This document shows positions 11,447 to 23,900 of a stretch of 64,000 nt of DNA, one piece after another; within the stretch, counting starts at the first letter, position 1, and each line of letters opens with the position of its first letter. Source of the stretch: Pinus tabuliformis. Its lineage: Eukaryota > Streptophyta > Pinopsida > Pinales > Pinaceae. The position numbers were made by a program, and so were the translations under genes. A model generated the notes under the pieces. The model was not told where the DNA came from, did not search any database, and saw only the letters and a list, made by a program, of their open reading frames with translations. The stretch is taken from contig CM062820.1 in the NCBI GenBank assembly GCA_031772625.1, forward strand, positions 87,402,069-87,466,068, read 5' to 3'.

Positions 11447-13237
11447 AAAGAACTTTTGGTCTCCAAAAGATTGATATACTGATGTGAACAATAAATGATT
11501 CTTCCTTCAACCTCCATACGCTTTCCTTGCATTGTGTCTCTGAATCAAAGCCTCTGACCACTTTCCTTCCTAGATGTGCTAGTTCTCCTGGGAAGAACTA
11601 TCTTCCTTCTTGACCTCATGCAGAACTTCTGCTGAGATGGTCACAAAAGGTAGTTTGAACCTTTGCCTTGATCACTGATCCAAGATGGCTCAAACAAATG
11701 TGAAGTGCATCTGCTCCACAAAACTTCCATTTGTACCGATTTGAAAAGCTGTCAACAACAATTGGTAACAACAACAGAAATACACACAACAACTAGATGG
11801 TCTAAACCCCTGATTCAACAAGAGAAACAGATTTCACATCTTGTGAACACCTTCATGTCTTACATCTGCATACAAATGATGGACTAGATAACAAGCCCAC
11901 AAAACATGCCTTTAAACAAATGATCCTTCAAGTCAATCATGTAGAAAAAGGCCATTGGGACTCTTTTTCAAAAGATGAAACACTTCATCATTATCTCCAT
12001 CTTGGAGACCAAGTTAACTTCTCCCAAGTCAACATTGCATCAAATGCATGTCAAGGCAATCAACCCTGCAAGTTAATTACACATACATGTTTAAATACAG
12101 GGAAATCGTCAACATCCCTGTGTTCATGCATCTCATGCACATGCATGCATTTCAACCTTCAACTTTCACTTAAGCACACTATACCTTCAAAGCTGAAATG
12201 AAATATAATGTTGCAGCAACAAAGTGAGTCTCCTACTCAACTTTTGCGTTCACCTTTTTGGTAAAATCCTTCAACTTTCATTCCATTAACAAAGAAATGA
12301 AAATAGATGCATCAATAGACATGAAATCTTAATTGGATAAGAACTTGTTGATGCCTCGAAAATCGTTGCAACAACATCGGGGAAAACCACCCGATCCGAA
12401 CTTTAAAGGCAGCTCCTTTTCCATTTGGTGTGGTGGCTCCGACTGGAAATAATGGGACCAATTTCCCAATGATCGGTAAATATGATGGATAAGTGGTTGA
12501 TTCTCTAATATCTAATGATAACGGATGAATGATTTAATCTAAAAGTAAAATTATGAACAACTATCCTATCCCAGGAAATTTCTGCTTTAGTGTAATTTTT
12601 TATGATCGTTATACACAAGGAGGCATATAGAGTACTCTATTGGTGAACAAAGACGTTTATTCATATGATAATTACTTTGTTCAAGTAGTTGAACAAAGTA
12701 ATTATGAAAACATTATTACACTATTCTTTATATATCATTGACACAGATATGATTGAAAGAATAACACTCCTTAGACATTCAATAGTGATAAGTATAAGGA
12801 TTTTTGTTAAAACACATACATATATCCAATGATAGAAAGATTAAATAAATGATGATTCACATGTAAGAATGAGGCAAGAGCATAGATAATAGGACCATAT
12901 GTTATTTGGATCACTCCCGATATCAATCGCATTCAAATTCCTTCTTCTAACTTAGAAACACTTCCTCAATAAGGCAATAGTGCACATCTCATCAAAGCTT
13001 TCTTCGTTAAAATTCAGAATACTGGCCCAGTCTTTATAAAAATATATTAGAAGCACAATAGTGTGACTTACTGATTTGAGTTCATACAAAAACTGAGGAA
13101 CCTTTCTAAATGCATGAAAGGGCCTATAAATACTAATTAGCCTAACTAATTACAAAATAAAAATGCTATTAATTCGTACAACTAAATTATGAGTATCTCC
13201 TCAAAATCGGCTTGTTTGTAGTCGGCAGCATGATTCA
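11447..13237. other. Non-coding 3' part of element A
   Basis: 1.8 kb between the 3' LTR and the end of the long block. Only chance frames; I see no enzyme motif on either strand. Confidence 0.5.
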
Positions 13238-16200
13238 TTATTTCGGATGATCTCCCTTTGGCTTGAGCTGGCAGATAGCAAGCATCGATTGCAATTCAAG
13301 AGGGTGACTCAGACGATAATGTAGTTGAGCTGAGTATGTGGCATCATGGATTTCAGGAATCATGCAACCAATGGTGTCAGTTAAACATTTGAGTGCGGCC
13401 CTCTGACTGTATGGTTTAATTAAGAAAAACCAAAAGGTATCCCAAGTTAAACTTTGGATGCCAATGATTAATCTTCCATTCTTTTCCAATTCTTGATTGC
13501 ATGTTTGTTCCAATGCTTTGGCTGACGTCAATTTACCTGGAGTGCATTGTGAAATCATGTTAGATAGATAAAGAGTGTCATTGAGTAATTCAATTAAATT
13601 ACTCGTTGATAATCTGTGTCTTGAGGTTTCTCTCTCTGCTTTCATCAATTGTGACTGCCATTCTAGAAAAAGGATTTCTTTGTGTGACTCTAGAATTTTA
13701 GGCAGATTCACGGCTTGCCCTTCACTGGTGTCTTTCCATGCAAGAAAGTTGGTTAAAGTCTCATCGGCCTATTCTAAATCTTGTCTGGCATTGACTGATT
13801 TGTCTACTATTGATGCAGTAATCTCACAAAGGGGCTCAACCAGAGAAATGTTATGACATAGTAGTTTTAGCTGTGTAATCAATGTTTTATTGATTTGGAG
13901 AGCTTCAGACCTGAACTGTGCTGGTTGAGGAAGACTCTTGAACTTTTCTACTTGGTGTGATAGTTGAGCGATTTTCTCATCTTTAGTATTACTCATTTGT
14001 TCGTTCATTGTCTTCAACCTAGCCAATGCTTCGGATAATTCCTTTTGTTTCTTTACCGCGCTTAAGTCTATCCTCTACTTCTCCTTGAGCAATTGTTTAT
14101 TTAATTGATTATTTATCTACTACTGTGTTGATAGTTGTTGTTCTAATTGTTCTATTTTTCACTATGCTTCAGACACCTGTGACTGCAATGAAACAATTGT
14201 TTGATCTCTTTCCTTAAGTAGATTTCTTACTTTCGAGGCTTTATCCATGGTGGCTGCCGAATAAGCTCCAGGATACTGAGAAGGTTTTGTAAGGTCATCG
14301 GAAGGGTTAAATTATTTCTTCCACACCACATTAGCCATCTCTGTTTGTTCTGGTAAGAGGGAAGATTGATCAAGTCTCCTCCTTTTTCTCTGTATTTTCA
14401 CCACAACCCTATGTTTGGGACTGTAAAAGACATCTAATGGTGGTATGTCTTCTATCTGCAAAACAATCTGATCAGATGGATCTTTAGGAATTATTTCTGC
14501 ATTTTTGTTGAAGGATAGGCCACCGGTTCCTTCAATTGGAACCGTAGTTGTTGTTGTTTCTTGACCGACTGTTACTTGAGGTGTGCCGAACCCTTGTGAA
14601 GTCTCAGGATTGCTTATAATAGAGTCAAATTGTTGCCACTCTTTGAGGAGTTTGGGATCAATTTGAGTATCTAGATCAATATATTCATTGTCCTGTTTCT
14701 TTTCTTTCTCCTTCTCTGTCTCCTGTTCTGGCTCTTTTCCCTTTTCGGGGATTTTCACTGTAGCGGGAGGTTTGTCAATAATTCCTTGTTCAGGATCGCT
14801 TGACTAAGTTGTTGGGGTAGTAGCTAATAAGTCCAGAGGTAGAGTTTGCAACCTCTGTTCTCTGAGCCTATTGAATTCTACTAGTCCTTCATCTTTATAT
14901 TTCATTTTGGCCAGCGTTTTTACCTGAAATAATGATTTTGATGAAGAAAACAGGTCATCAAATTGATCTTCTTCATGGTCAAACTTTGTAAGTTTGGCTT
15001 GTTCAAGCACATTATAGGAAACTTTCCTTAGGTCGTATTGCCTGTTGGGGATGGTTGCAAGATTGAGCATGTTTATTTTTTTGTCTCTTTCTCCGCATGT
15101 TTGTAATCATGGAGAGTGTAAACATCACACCTCAAAGGAAATGTAGGCAATGACTGCTTTTTAGAATTCCTAAGAGTCTTGGATGTTCCTGTTGTGGTTA
15201 TCTGGTAGGCCAACTCTTGAGCCAAAAGCTTATCAGGTATATACAAAGGAAGGACATGGGGTTTTGAAAGGCTACCATAAACCCTTATATATGTGAATTT
15301 TTCTTCCCCAAACGAATTCCCTACAACAGTCAAGTCAACCGCTGCCTCCTCATAAATCCTTGGGGAAGGCTTATCAAAAATGGCATAATAGATAGGTAAC
15401 ATGAAACCATTACAGATTTGGTACAAGTGGTCTTTATAGTGTGCCTTCCATAACATCTGATGATAAATGTGGATTGGCTTAGGATCTTGAGCAGTCCATC
15501 TCCACCCGAGTACTAGGTATTCGGAATTAAAGCAAAGAGTATCCATAATATTAGCATTATAATAAAAAGGGGGAATGGTTCTGGTGGTTTTATGTGCATT
15601 TTTTCTAAAGCCAAGAATTGCAGTGGCTAATTATCGGACAATATGTTTGCCCAATCCATCACATAACTATTAAAAGCCGCTTCCATTAAAGGAACCATTT
15701 CAATAGTAAACTTTGCTGAATCATGCATTCCCCACATCCTACACATCATTGCCCCAGCATAACAGTAAGGAGATGATAATGAATCCACGGAGTACTTACC
15801 CGATGATTCATGTTTACGCTTTGTGGGATTCTGTCTCCATTGCTTGATTGGGGCCGAATCAGTCTCATTCTTTGCTGCGAATTTCTCCAGAAAGGCTTTT
15901 TTGTATTTCGTTTTGGGTTCGGGTAAATGGTACATCTTCCTTAAGTCATCAGGTTGAAATGAACCCAAAATTCTTCCGTCTGCTGTGCAAAACGTTCTAT
16001 TTGAAACTGGGATTTCTTCAACCACCCATCTGACTACATCAGTTTATGGAAGATTTTTGTCCCAGGCTGCTATCCTGTGGAAATATGAGTTGGCTAAATC
16101 TTTCAGGGAAGCTTCTGATTTATTAGTCGAGCCTGCAGTAGCTTCTTTCGATACTTCCTTAGGATCCTCTGCTTCAATTAAATTATAGATACTTTGCCAA

Positions 16201-16385
16201 CTTGTATTTCCAAGGCCGAGACATGTAGTGTCTGAAATTAAACCTTTATTACTTGGTCCTAGATCACTAGTTGGATGCACTGTTGCTATAGGAGTAGTTG
16301 TTGCCACAAATCTCTTGGATTTCTTTCCCATTTGTTTCAAATTTGTTATTTCGGCGTAGTTCTGCACAAGGGATGAAACCAACAT
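13238..16385 (-). pseudogene. Long block of unknown protein in element A
   Basis: About 1,000 codons on the minus strand, read in long open pieces with similar amino-acid style and a natural end at 13,238. The first two thirds look globular: motifs include GRILGSFQPDDLRKMYHLPE, SPYCYAGAMMCRMWGMHD, MEAAFNSYVMDWANILSDN, GWRWTAQDPKPIHIYHQMLW and SKPHVLPLYIPDKLLAQELA. Then come an acidic/Thr-rich linker with a basic patch (KIQRKRRRLD) and a C-terminal half rich in Leu/Gln/Lys heptads, a likely coiled coil. I find no polymerase, integrase, protease or zinc-binding motif and recognise no family. Orientation matches the element, so I take it as part of element A, but capture of a host gene is possible. 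It is a broken fossil, on the order of ten breaks. Confidence 0.7.
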
Positions 16386-16449
16386 GATACAGAGAAATAG
16401 GTAGTATGAGTCAATATGAAAAAATTATATCAATTAGCGAATAATCAAA

Positions 16450-17110
16450 GATTATAGTGAAACTGCCGCAGATAGAATCTAAGTGGAAAAGGCATAACTG
16501 CTTCATTAATTGGCCGTTTAACCTGTCAATCATGGTAAAGGAGATTTTAAATACCCATTATAACGTTTATATCATGAATGATCCATTCAAGTGTGGCTTA
16601 GATTTTTTGCGGATAATCAGAATTAAATCGCAATCGATGACTCGTAACGTGAATGAGAAGGTTTTAATAATAGTCCAAAATATCCCTCGATCACCAAAAG
16701 GTGATACAATGCATGCAAGCCTTTCAAATATGTTTCGAAACACATGCCTTGATTTAATGTATCGCAATGGGGGATGGGTTCAGGTCATGGTAGTTATGTC
16801 ATTGCAAAATCGTCGATCACCGATGGCGATACGCTTCATCGCATCGGGGGATTTGAAAGTGTCACAAGTCATGTATTGGGTTGTTACGGGCGATTGTCGA
16901 TGGCAATACCTTTTATCGCATCGGGGAAATGGGGGAGGCGTTTTCTCTATACAATGTATGTTTTCCTTTCCCTGATATCCGATAGCGATTTCCTCTTTTC
17001 GGATCGGAGTGAGTCAATGGGTCTTTTATATATGTTTTTCTTATTATTACGATATGCGATCGCTTTATCGTAATAATAAAGAGCTTTATAATTATTTAAA
17101 AGACCTATTG
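16450..17110. repeat. ATCG-word-rich stretch inside element A
   Basis: Between the gag-like unit and the long block, 660 bp again full of TATCGCA, CGATGGCGATA, ATCGGGG and GATCG words in both orientations, like the LTR section at 10,240-11,135. It ends with a small palindrome around CGATATGCGATCGC at 17,050. No reading frame of interest. Confidence 0.5.
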
Positions 17111-17355
17111 TATTATTATACAAAAGGTTTATAATATATCATTTCCATTGGACCTTTTGATGCGGGTTTTTCTAATGATGAGTTAATACCAATTTATTCA
17201 CACATCTAAGTTTAAAAGGGACCCATTTCATATTATGATTTTTCAAGAAAAAATTGATGAAATGGGGGTTGTTGTATAGCACAAAAGAACTCTAACCATT
17301 TCTTACTGATCCCTTTCAAAGGCACTACCTTTGTCTGCACATCAACATCCACATG

Positions 17356-18472
17356 TTAATCTTCCTCTCCATTTCTGCCATCTTCTCCTTCGACTTTCTT
17401 CAACTTTTGTGGAAGCATTGCTAGATTCAAAGTCCAACAATTTTCAGCAAGATGCCCTTGCTTGTGGCAGTAAGTGCACTGCATGTGCATCCTCTTGATA
17501 ACATGATTTGCCTTGTCCAATGGACCTTTGGCTTCTTGCTTCCTTTCCTTAAAAAGTTTCCTATATGTAGCCATTCTCTTCTAACATCTAGAAACATTAT
17601 GGTTATCCAAACCACAAAAGGAACATGCAATTCTTTTCCCATATCTATGTGGAAATTTATCATGCTTTGCAAAATCAAAAGAAAGATGATTAGAACCAGA
17701 TTTATACCTTTCTTTTTCACCTTTATTGCCTTCATGAGGAGGTGAAGCAAATGAAGAAGTGGCTCCCTTTGGAACACCATCAATCTCTTCAAGGCCGTTA
17801 GAGTCTCCACAACTATCCGGTTCAAGTGTGTGCTTCTGAACACCTGCATCCTACAAATGATGTTTCAAGCCATTGCATTCCTCCTAAGTACAATCTTCAC
17901 ACTCTATAATGCAACTCCTTCTTGGAGCTATTTCAATGGCCTTCATGGTAGCTTTGGAACTCTTTCCATAAGACTGTCCATAGCCAAGACCCAAATACTT
18001 AGGCCTTTCCTCAAACATTATTGGGTCAACAATACCTTGTGCATGTTTACCCAAGCCTTTTCCTTCATAGCCCATCTTGGACATTAGCTTGGAACATATG
18101 CCTCTAGTATGTTTTTCAAAAGAACCAATATAAGCATTCTTAGAGGAATTTGAAGACAAACAGTGACTATTTACCTCTTCTTCAAGCTGATACTTGAATA
18201 AGGCTTCTTGGGAAACAAAGAGCTATGTCTCCAACTCATGCATCCTTCTCATGTTCATATTTGGAATATGAAGCTGCCTCTTCATTTCCTGCAATTTTTC
18301 AGAAAGCAACCGCCTCTCTTCCTCGATGGAATTCAACTACTTTCAAAGTATGTTGCTCTTCCTTCCATCCTCATACATTTCTCTCACCATATCCATCATG
18401 GTGGACAAGCCTTGCTTCATGTCTTCATCAAAGAGTCTTGTATTGAGGAAAGACGAATTTGAGGACTCACTT
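17356..18472 (-). pseudogene. Gag-like protein: coiled coil, G-patch, two CCHC knuckles
   Basis: Minus-strand reading block beginning with Met about 340 bp after the primer site and ending at 17,356. Order of parts: a Ser-rich start and charged helix (near 18,260-18,470); a G-patch with [20 protein letters not shown] followed by a GIVDPI box (near 17,990-18,110); then two CX2CX4HX4C knuckles, CSFCGLDNHNVSRC near 17,590-17,630 and CTYCHKQGHLAENC near 17,450-17,490. CCHC knuckles bind RNA in retroelement gag proteins; G-patch domains also contact nucleic acid or helicases and are known in some retroelement proteins. Position right after the primer site fits gag. It is broken in several places. 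No protease follows. Confidence 0.72.
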
Positions 18473-18811
18473 GTAAAAGTTGTCATTATGTCAATGAACA
18501 AAAGAACTTCAAACAAGATTAATAAAGAGCTTATTCAAGCAACCTCTTACAACAAACCTCTTGTGCTTCAAGGATTTCCTTGAGGTCCTTTGGCATAGAA
18601 GAATGCCTTCAACCCTTCTTCCTTCTTGTCCTTCCTGGACTGAGCTATCAATAGCTTTCCCTTCACCTTTGAAAACTCAAACAATAGTCAGTTTACGACA
18701 AGAATACAATCAATCCTTGACTGCCTAAACACCTTTCAGACAAGCAATCTTTGCCCTGTCAATCAAGCATTCTAATATAACCTTCTTGAAGGTGAGGCTA
18801 ATCAATCTCAA

Positions 18812-18823
18812 GCTCTGATACCA
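18812..18823 (-). promoter_or_regulatory. Primer-binding site of element A
   Basis: Minus strand TGGTATCAGAGC, complementary to the 3' end of plant initiator methionine tRNA, two bases inside the right LTR. It sets the element's direction. Confidence 0.9.
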
Positions 18824-18825
18824 CC

Positions 18826-20987
18826 TGATCTGAAAATGGGGCACTTAGGCTTCTTGTCTAACTTACAAGAACCTCACCCACTTCCAAAGCTTAACTATTC
18901 CCAAGTCTATATGATTAACCAATGGAGAATTAATAATGTGCTTCAAAATAAGGTGTATGCTTATGGTTGTTTGAAATTGTTTATGTGTTTTAAGTGTATT
19001 TTCTTGGACTGATATAAAGCATATAATAGCAAATAAAGAAACAAATATAATGCAGCAACAAGAAATCACACATAACAACAATATAATATGGAGTTCACCC
19101 AAAACTCTTGGGCTACATCTCCTTGATCTCTAGTCAACTCAACTAGGCTCTTTGGGATTATCGTCTGAGTTCTTTTACAAGCTCCATGCTCAACTCCACT
19201 GGTTTACACATAACACAATGGGTTTAGAACACCATCTTATCCTGTGGTTCTAAAGCTCTCGGCTTTCTAGCCCTGGCTCTAGCTCTATCTCTGGCTCTGG
19301 CTCTTAGCTCTGGCTCGTGGCTCTGGCTCTTGGCTCCGGCTGTCTCTCTTGCTCTTCGGCTTTGGCTTTGGCTTTCTACAACTTTCAGCTCTCTAGCTTT
19401 TCACTTGACCTCCAAGTGACCCCAAAGGCTCCCTCAGCTGCTCTGTGTAGTAGCTTTTCACTCTCTCTATTCTCTTGCTTCTACCTTGCAACTACCTTTT
19501 GCTCTCAATTAAGCTCTCTGCATCCTTTGAAGTACCTTTCTGACTTTTTGGCTACCCCACGCATTTCTCTATGATTCATTATCCCTTTGCAGCTCTGTGG
19601 CTTCTCTTCTCCCTATCAGTTAGACTGGCCATCTAGCTTTGTGGCTCCGTGGCTTCAAAATGCATAATTTCCTATAAAAACATCAGCTTGCAACATGGCA
19701 CAATGATCGGGAGTGGTTACAGAGGTTTTGGGGCCTTCTCATAAACAAAACCCAAAAACTGAGAAAATCCCATTACACAAGTATTTTCGGGAAAATACAT
19801 TATCGGGCATGATTTTCGTACTTGAAATCCCATTCAATCACCCCTAAAATACCTATCGGGTCCACCATTAGGCGTTATATCGCATTACATTAATATATTG
19901 GGTAAAATCTAAAAAACACAGGAAAACACTGAAAACCTATTAAAATGATTCTATCAGACATCAAATATTTATCGCATCTGCCCTAATATCGCATCGGGTT
20001 CACCTTTGGCTGCTACCGCAATCCCCACCATCGATCTTGGTGATCTCTGATCCAACGGTCAATATGTCACTTCGGGTGGCTTAAAGGTACGGAGGTTACC
20101 CGCCCGAAAAGGAGGTTTTCCTCTCTCCTCCGCCAGCCATGTGTCGACCAGTGTGTGGGATCGGCGGAGCCAGCCCAATACCGCTTTCTGCCTAAGGCCT
20201 GCCTGAAATCCTGCCTTTATAGAAATCAAATAATATAAATTGCACCTAAATTCCCCTTCAGGTCCGGCTTTATCGCTTTCGGACGTTTTCCTTTGTATTT
20301 TGGTTTTATAGCAGAAATGCACTAATACATAGAAAATTCGAATTCCCAGATTTTAAATTTTATTAAATCTTGCTTTTAAATCCCATTGGGTCTGGCCTTT
20401 ATCACTTATCGCAATCGCAATTCGTATAGGCCTGCTATCGGGGATCGTCGATTGTCGATCACCAATTTAATCTTGGTCGTCCATTCCTTTCCCGATTCGA
20501 TGGATGAGATTGCACGTCGCGATCGCTATTGCATATTGCATTTGGAATGGCCTGGGGTTTTATCCATCGCCGATGTTGATCCGCTGATCTGATCATCGGC
20601 AATCAGCATATCGCATGATCGCAATCGCTAAGTCCAGGGTCTCGATATCACATACATGCCTATCTCAGACCCGATACATCGGATCGGTTGATCGGGGTTT
20701 CTTCTGCCTCTGCTTAAGTCTGCCTCTTACACTTTCCCCGATGAAATTTCCCTTTATGAGGGTTTTTTTTCCCATTTTAGGGGATTTTGCCTCTTTTTCC
20801 AAAGAACAAAGGGCATCTTCTTTCTGCAATAACTTCTGCATCCTAAGTCCATTTTATCCCGTTGCAGTGGATTCAGAATGAAACAATCTCTGCCATGGGA
20901 CTACTTCCAGGAACTTCCTTGGACTTTCATTTTCCTCTATAAGGAACACTTAGACTTAGGAGTCTATCCAAAATCCATTTTGGATCA
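18826..20987 (-). repeat. 5' LTR of element A
   Basis: Right member of the LTR pair, 2,162 bp, with the same hexamer tract (19,261-19,375) and ATCG-rich section (19,790-20,700) as the left copy. The primer site lies directly at its left edge. Confidence 0.88.
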
Positions 20988-23900
20988 GATAATAATTTTA
21001 AATTATTTTGAATAATTTATCTATTTTATATAATATATGTCCTCAATATTGTTCTATGTATATATAAATTAAATAGACTTATGGCTGTTATGAACAAAAA
21101 ATATCTCTAGCAATGAAATAATATAATTTTGATTAATTACTTTAACAAAAACATACATCTCTTTCAAACACCAAATAATTTAAAACAATGCACAAAATAT
21201 TCTCAAATTTATTTATGACAAGTTTTCCTTATCTTACGTTAATACTACTCTCATTGCATATCTATATTCATCCACCTTAACCTTAAAGGGTTATTATATT
21301 CCATATAAAGTAAGAACAAGAGAAGTTATAACTCACATTTTGATATTTTTGGATTCTTATTTTTATATATCCCTAAATTAAATGGGCATGGCTTTGGTTA
21401 AAAAATAAAATTGTAAGTTAGAATTTGTGTTACCTTCAAAATTCAAGATACATCATTGATAAACCATCTCTCAAAAATTTACTAATCTCAATCTACCACT
21501 AGGGAAATCATATTTGTTGGTCGGTAAAAGGAGATATAAAGTCTCATAAAAAAGAAACATTGTATGTTCATGGTGGTGCCATACTACAATGGGACTACAT
21601 GAAATAACAGCAGAAATAAATAAAAACATATTCATGAATCCAAAGAAGTTACTGGAGTAGGGTCCTATGTACTTGTACCATTTAGCGCAGAGGGCTTAGG
21701 CTCACATTGGCAGTGACTCTCTAGGCGGGCTGAAAGAGCATTCAATATCTCAGGAGAAGACTGTCGATGCACTACACCCTATAAATTTCATTTAGGGAGG
21801 AAATCATATCATTTCTATCCTCATGTTTATCCTTTAAAACTTGGCTTAATAGGGTCTTCATCTACTAGTATATAGTGATGGAATGAATGTATTATTTCCT
21901 TCTTCCCTTGGTATGACCAAGCTTAGGAAGCTAATTAGAAACCTCCACCATAATTTTTGAATCTAAGTAGGCATTGCGGTCACGAGTAACATAATTCTCA
22001 AGCTAATGAATCTCTTAAAAACTGCTAGGAGAAGTCGCTGAATATTTAATTGTAGCCACTTCTTGGGACTATATCTTGGCAAACGATTATCCTTGTTGGT
22101 GACATCCACCATCACCTCCATGACTATGCATTCTCTATCACAATATTGAGGACAAAGATCAAGGTAACCCGACATAATACCAAGACCACAACGGCCTCTT
22201 GCACCAATAAAACCTACCACTCAGAGCACCCTCAGCTTCATACTGACAATATAAAAGCTACCCAACTATATCAAACCATAACAAAAGATCAAAGAACTAG
22301 ATTAATATCAACTCCCAAAATCTTTGCCTTGAATGAACATCTTATGAATATACATTCAAAAAGAGAAAAATGCATGGTAGAGCTGACCTAACAAGCATAC
22401 TACTAGAGGAGTAAAATTGGAAAACTCCCAACAAGGGGAATACTAGACCATAAAATGAAAACGAAACTAGTTTCATCAGAGTCCTCAAGGCCTAAAGACT
22501 CAATAAACAATAATGCACCAAGCTAAATGTATGGGGGCCAACAACATACAACCAACACCAAAAAAAATAAATATAAAAATGCATCGTTCAAGGGAATTAG
22601 AGAAATTTTGAGATCAAAATGGGCATCCTATGGAATATTATAAAATACTAGTGGAAATAATCAAATAATATTAGATTACATCATCAAATTTTAGAGGGAA
22701 AAAAGAAAAAGCTATTTTTTCAAATCATATTTTCAACTTATCTTCTTACAGTTTTACTCAAATTTCGAGAAGGAGAACTCATTGGTTATATAATTTTATT
22801 CATCATCTAGGGGTTACCCATATTACATATTTTTTATGGTCCTTGCTACACAAAAGATAAGAAATACACGAAAAAAATTGTTTGCAATCACGTTTCTCAT
22901 TTATTTCTAATTTTTGTGTAGTATGGTCCATTGAAAGTATGCAACATGGGTACTCCTTGGATGAGGAATTAAATTATACATCCAAAGAGTGCTCCCGATT
23001 GAAATTTGAGTAAAACCATAGGGATATAAGTTAAAAATACAAGCTAAAAAATTGTTTTTTATTTTTTTATTTTTTAATCTTTTTACTTTTTTACTCCAAA
23101 AATGGCTAATCATCCTCCATGTTTGACATCATCATCTTGAATCCTTTTAGTTCTTATAAAGTCTATTTTTGTTATACATTTTTGTTTTAAGGCCCATTTT
23201 GTACCTCAAAATTCCTCTATTGGAGAAGTTGTTACCTGGAAAATGTTGCCTAAGACTTCCATGGTGAATAAAACCCTTGACCCTTGAAACTGAGTAATGG
23301 AACCAACAACCTCCACTAAATAGTTTTGCTAACCACTAATTGTTCAAATAAGCTAAGCTATGACTACTTCAGGAATAGGAACAATGTCTTCATGGATACC
23401 CACAATCAGACACCTTACCCTCTAGTACACTGGAAGAATAGGAATATGGATACCTATGTGGGTCCCTGTTGCTACAACCCCTTCAACAAGTGTCCCCTGT
23501 GTTGAGAAAAGTCTAGTATCACTCCATTTATCCAACAAGTTTTCCTTGATTCAAGGCTTAACAATGAAACACAAAGCGAAATATAATCCCACCAATGGTA
23601 GGGGTGTAAGTCAAAGCAGAAATAAAGCCAACCTTCATGCAATGAAACACAAAGGTTCATGTTGGGAATCCACCATTACACCAAGGAATTAAGGTTTCAC
23701 ATGCTTTTTGCGTGGGACAGGTAGAAAACACCACCCCCTTTATTAATTTCTATGGGAGGCAATAGGGTGACATGCACAGATCTTGACTCTGCTGTTAGAT
23801 GCCCTTGCAACCGAATCGAGGGATGGTTGTGATCAAGATTAAGAAAGTGCGGGGTTATGGTTATCCTCATGAAAACTTGATGGGAATTAGTGATATAAAA

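Larger units (their letters stand above)
9258..20987 (-). mobile_element. LTR retrotransposon A, apparently non-autonomous
   Basis: Two direct repeats of about 2.17 kb (9,258-11,433 and 18,826-20,987), each beginning TGATC and ending GATCA, enclose 7.4 kb. A methionine-tRNA primer site next to the right copy puts the element on the minus strand. Inside lie a gag-like unit with a coiled coil, a G-patch and two CCHC knuckles (17,356-18,472) and a long block of unknown protein (13,238-16,385), both minus strand. I see no protease, reverse transcriptase or integrase. LTRs differ by about 7% over the first 330 bp by eye, so the insertion is of middle age. Flanking pentamers are AATAA and GATAA, four of five bases alike. 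The coding parts are broken, roughly fifteen times in all. Confidence 0.85.

Noticed and set aside
20059-20881. Open frames of up to 88 codons in the right LTR of element A
   Set aside because: They lie in the ATCG-rich section, which has few stop words by composition; the left LTR does not keep the same frames.
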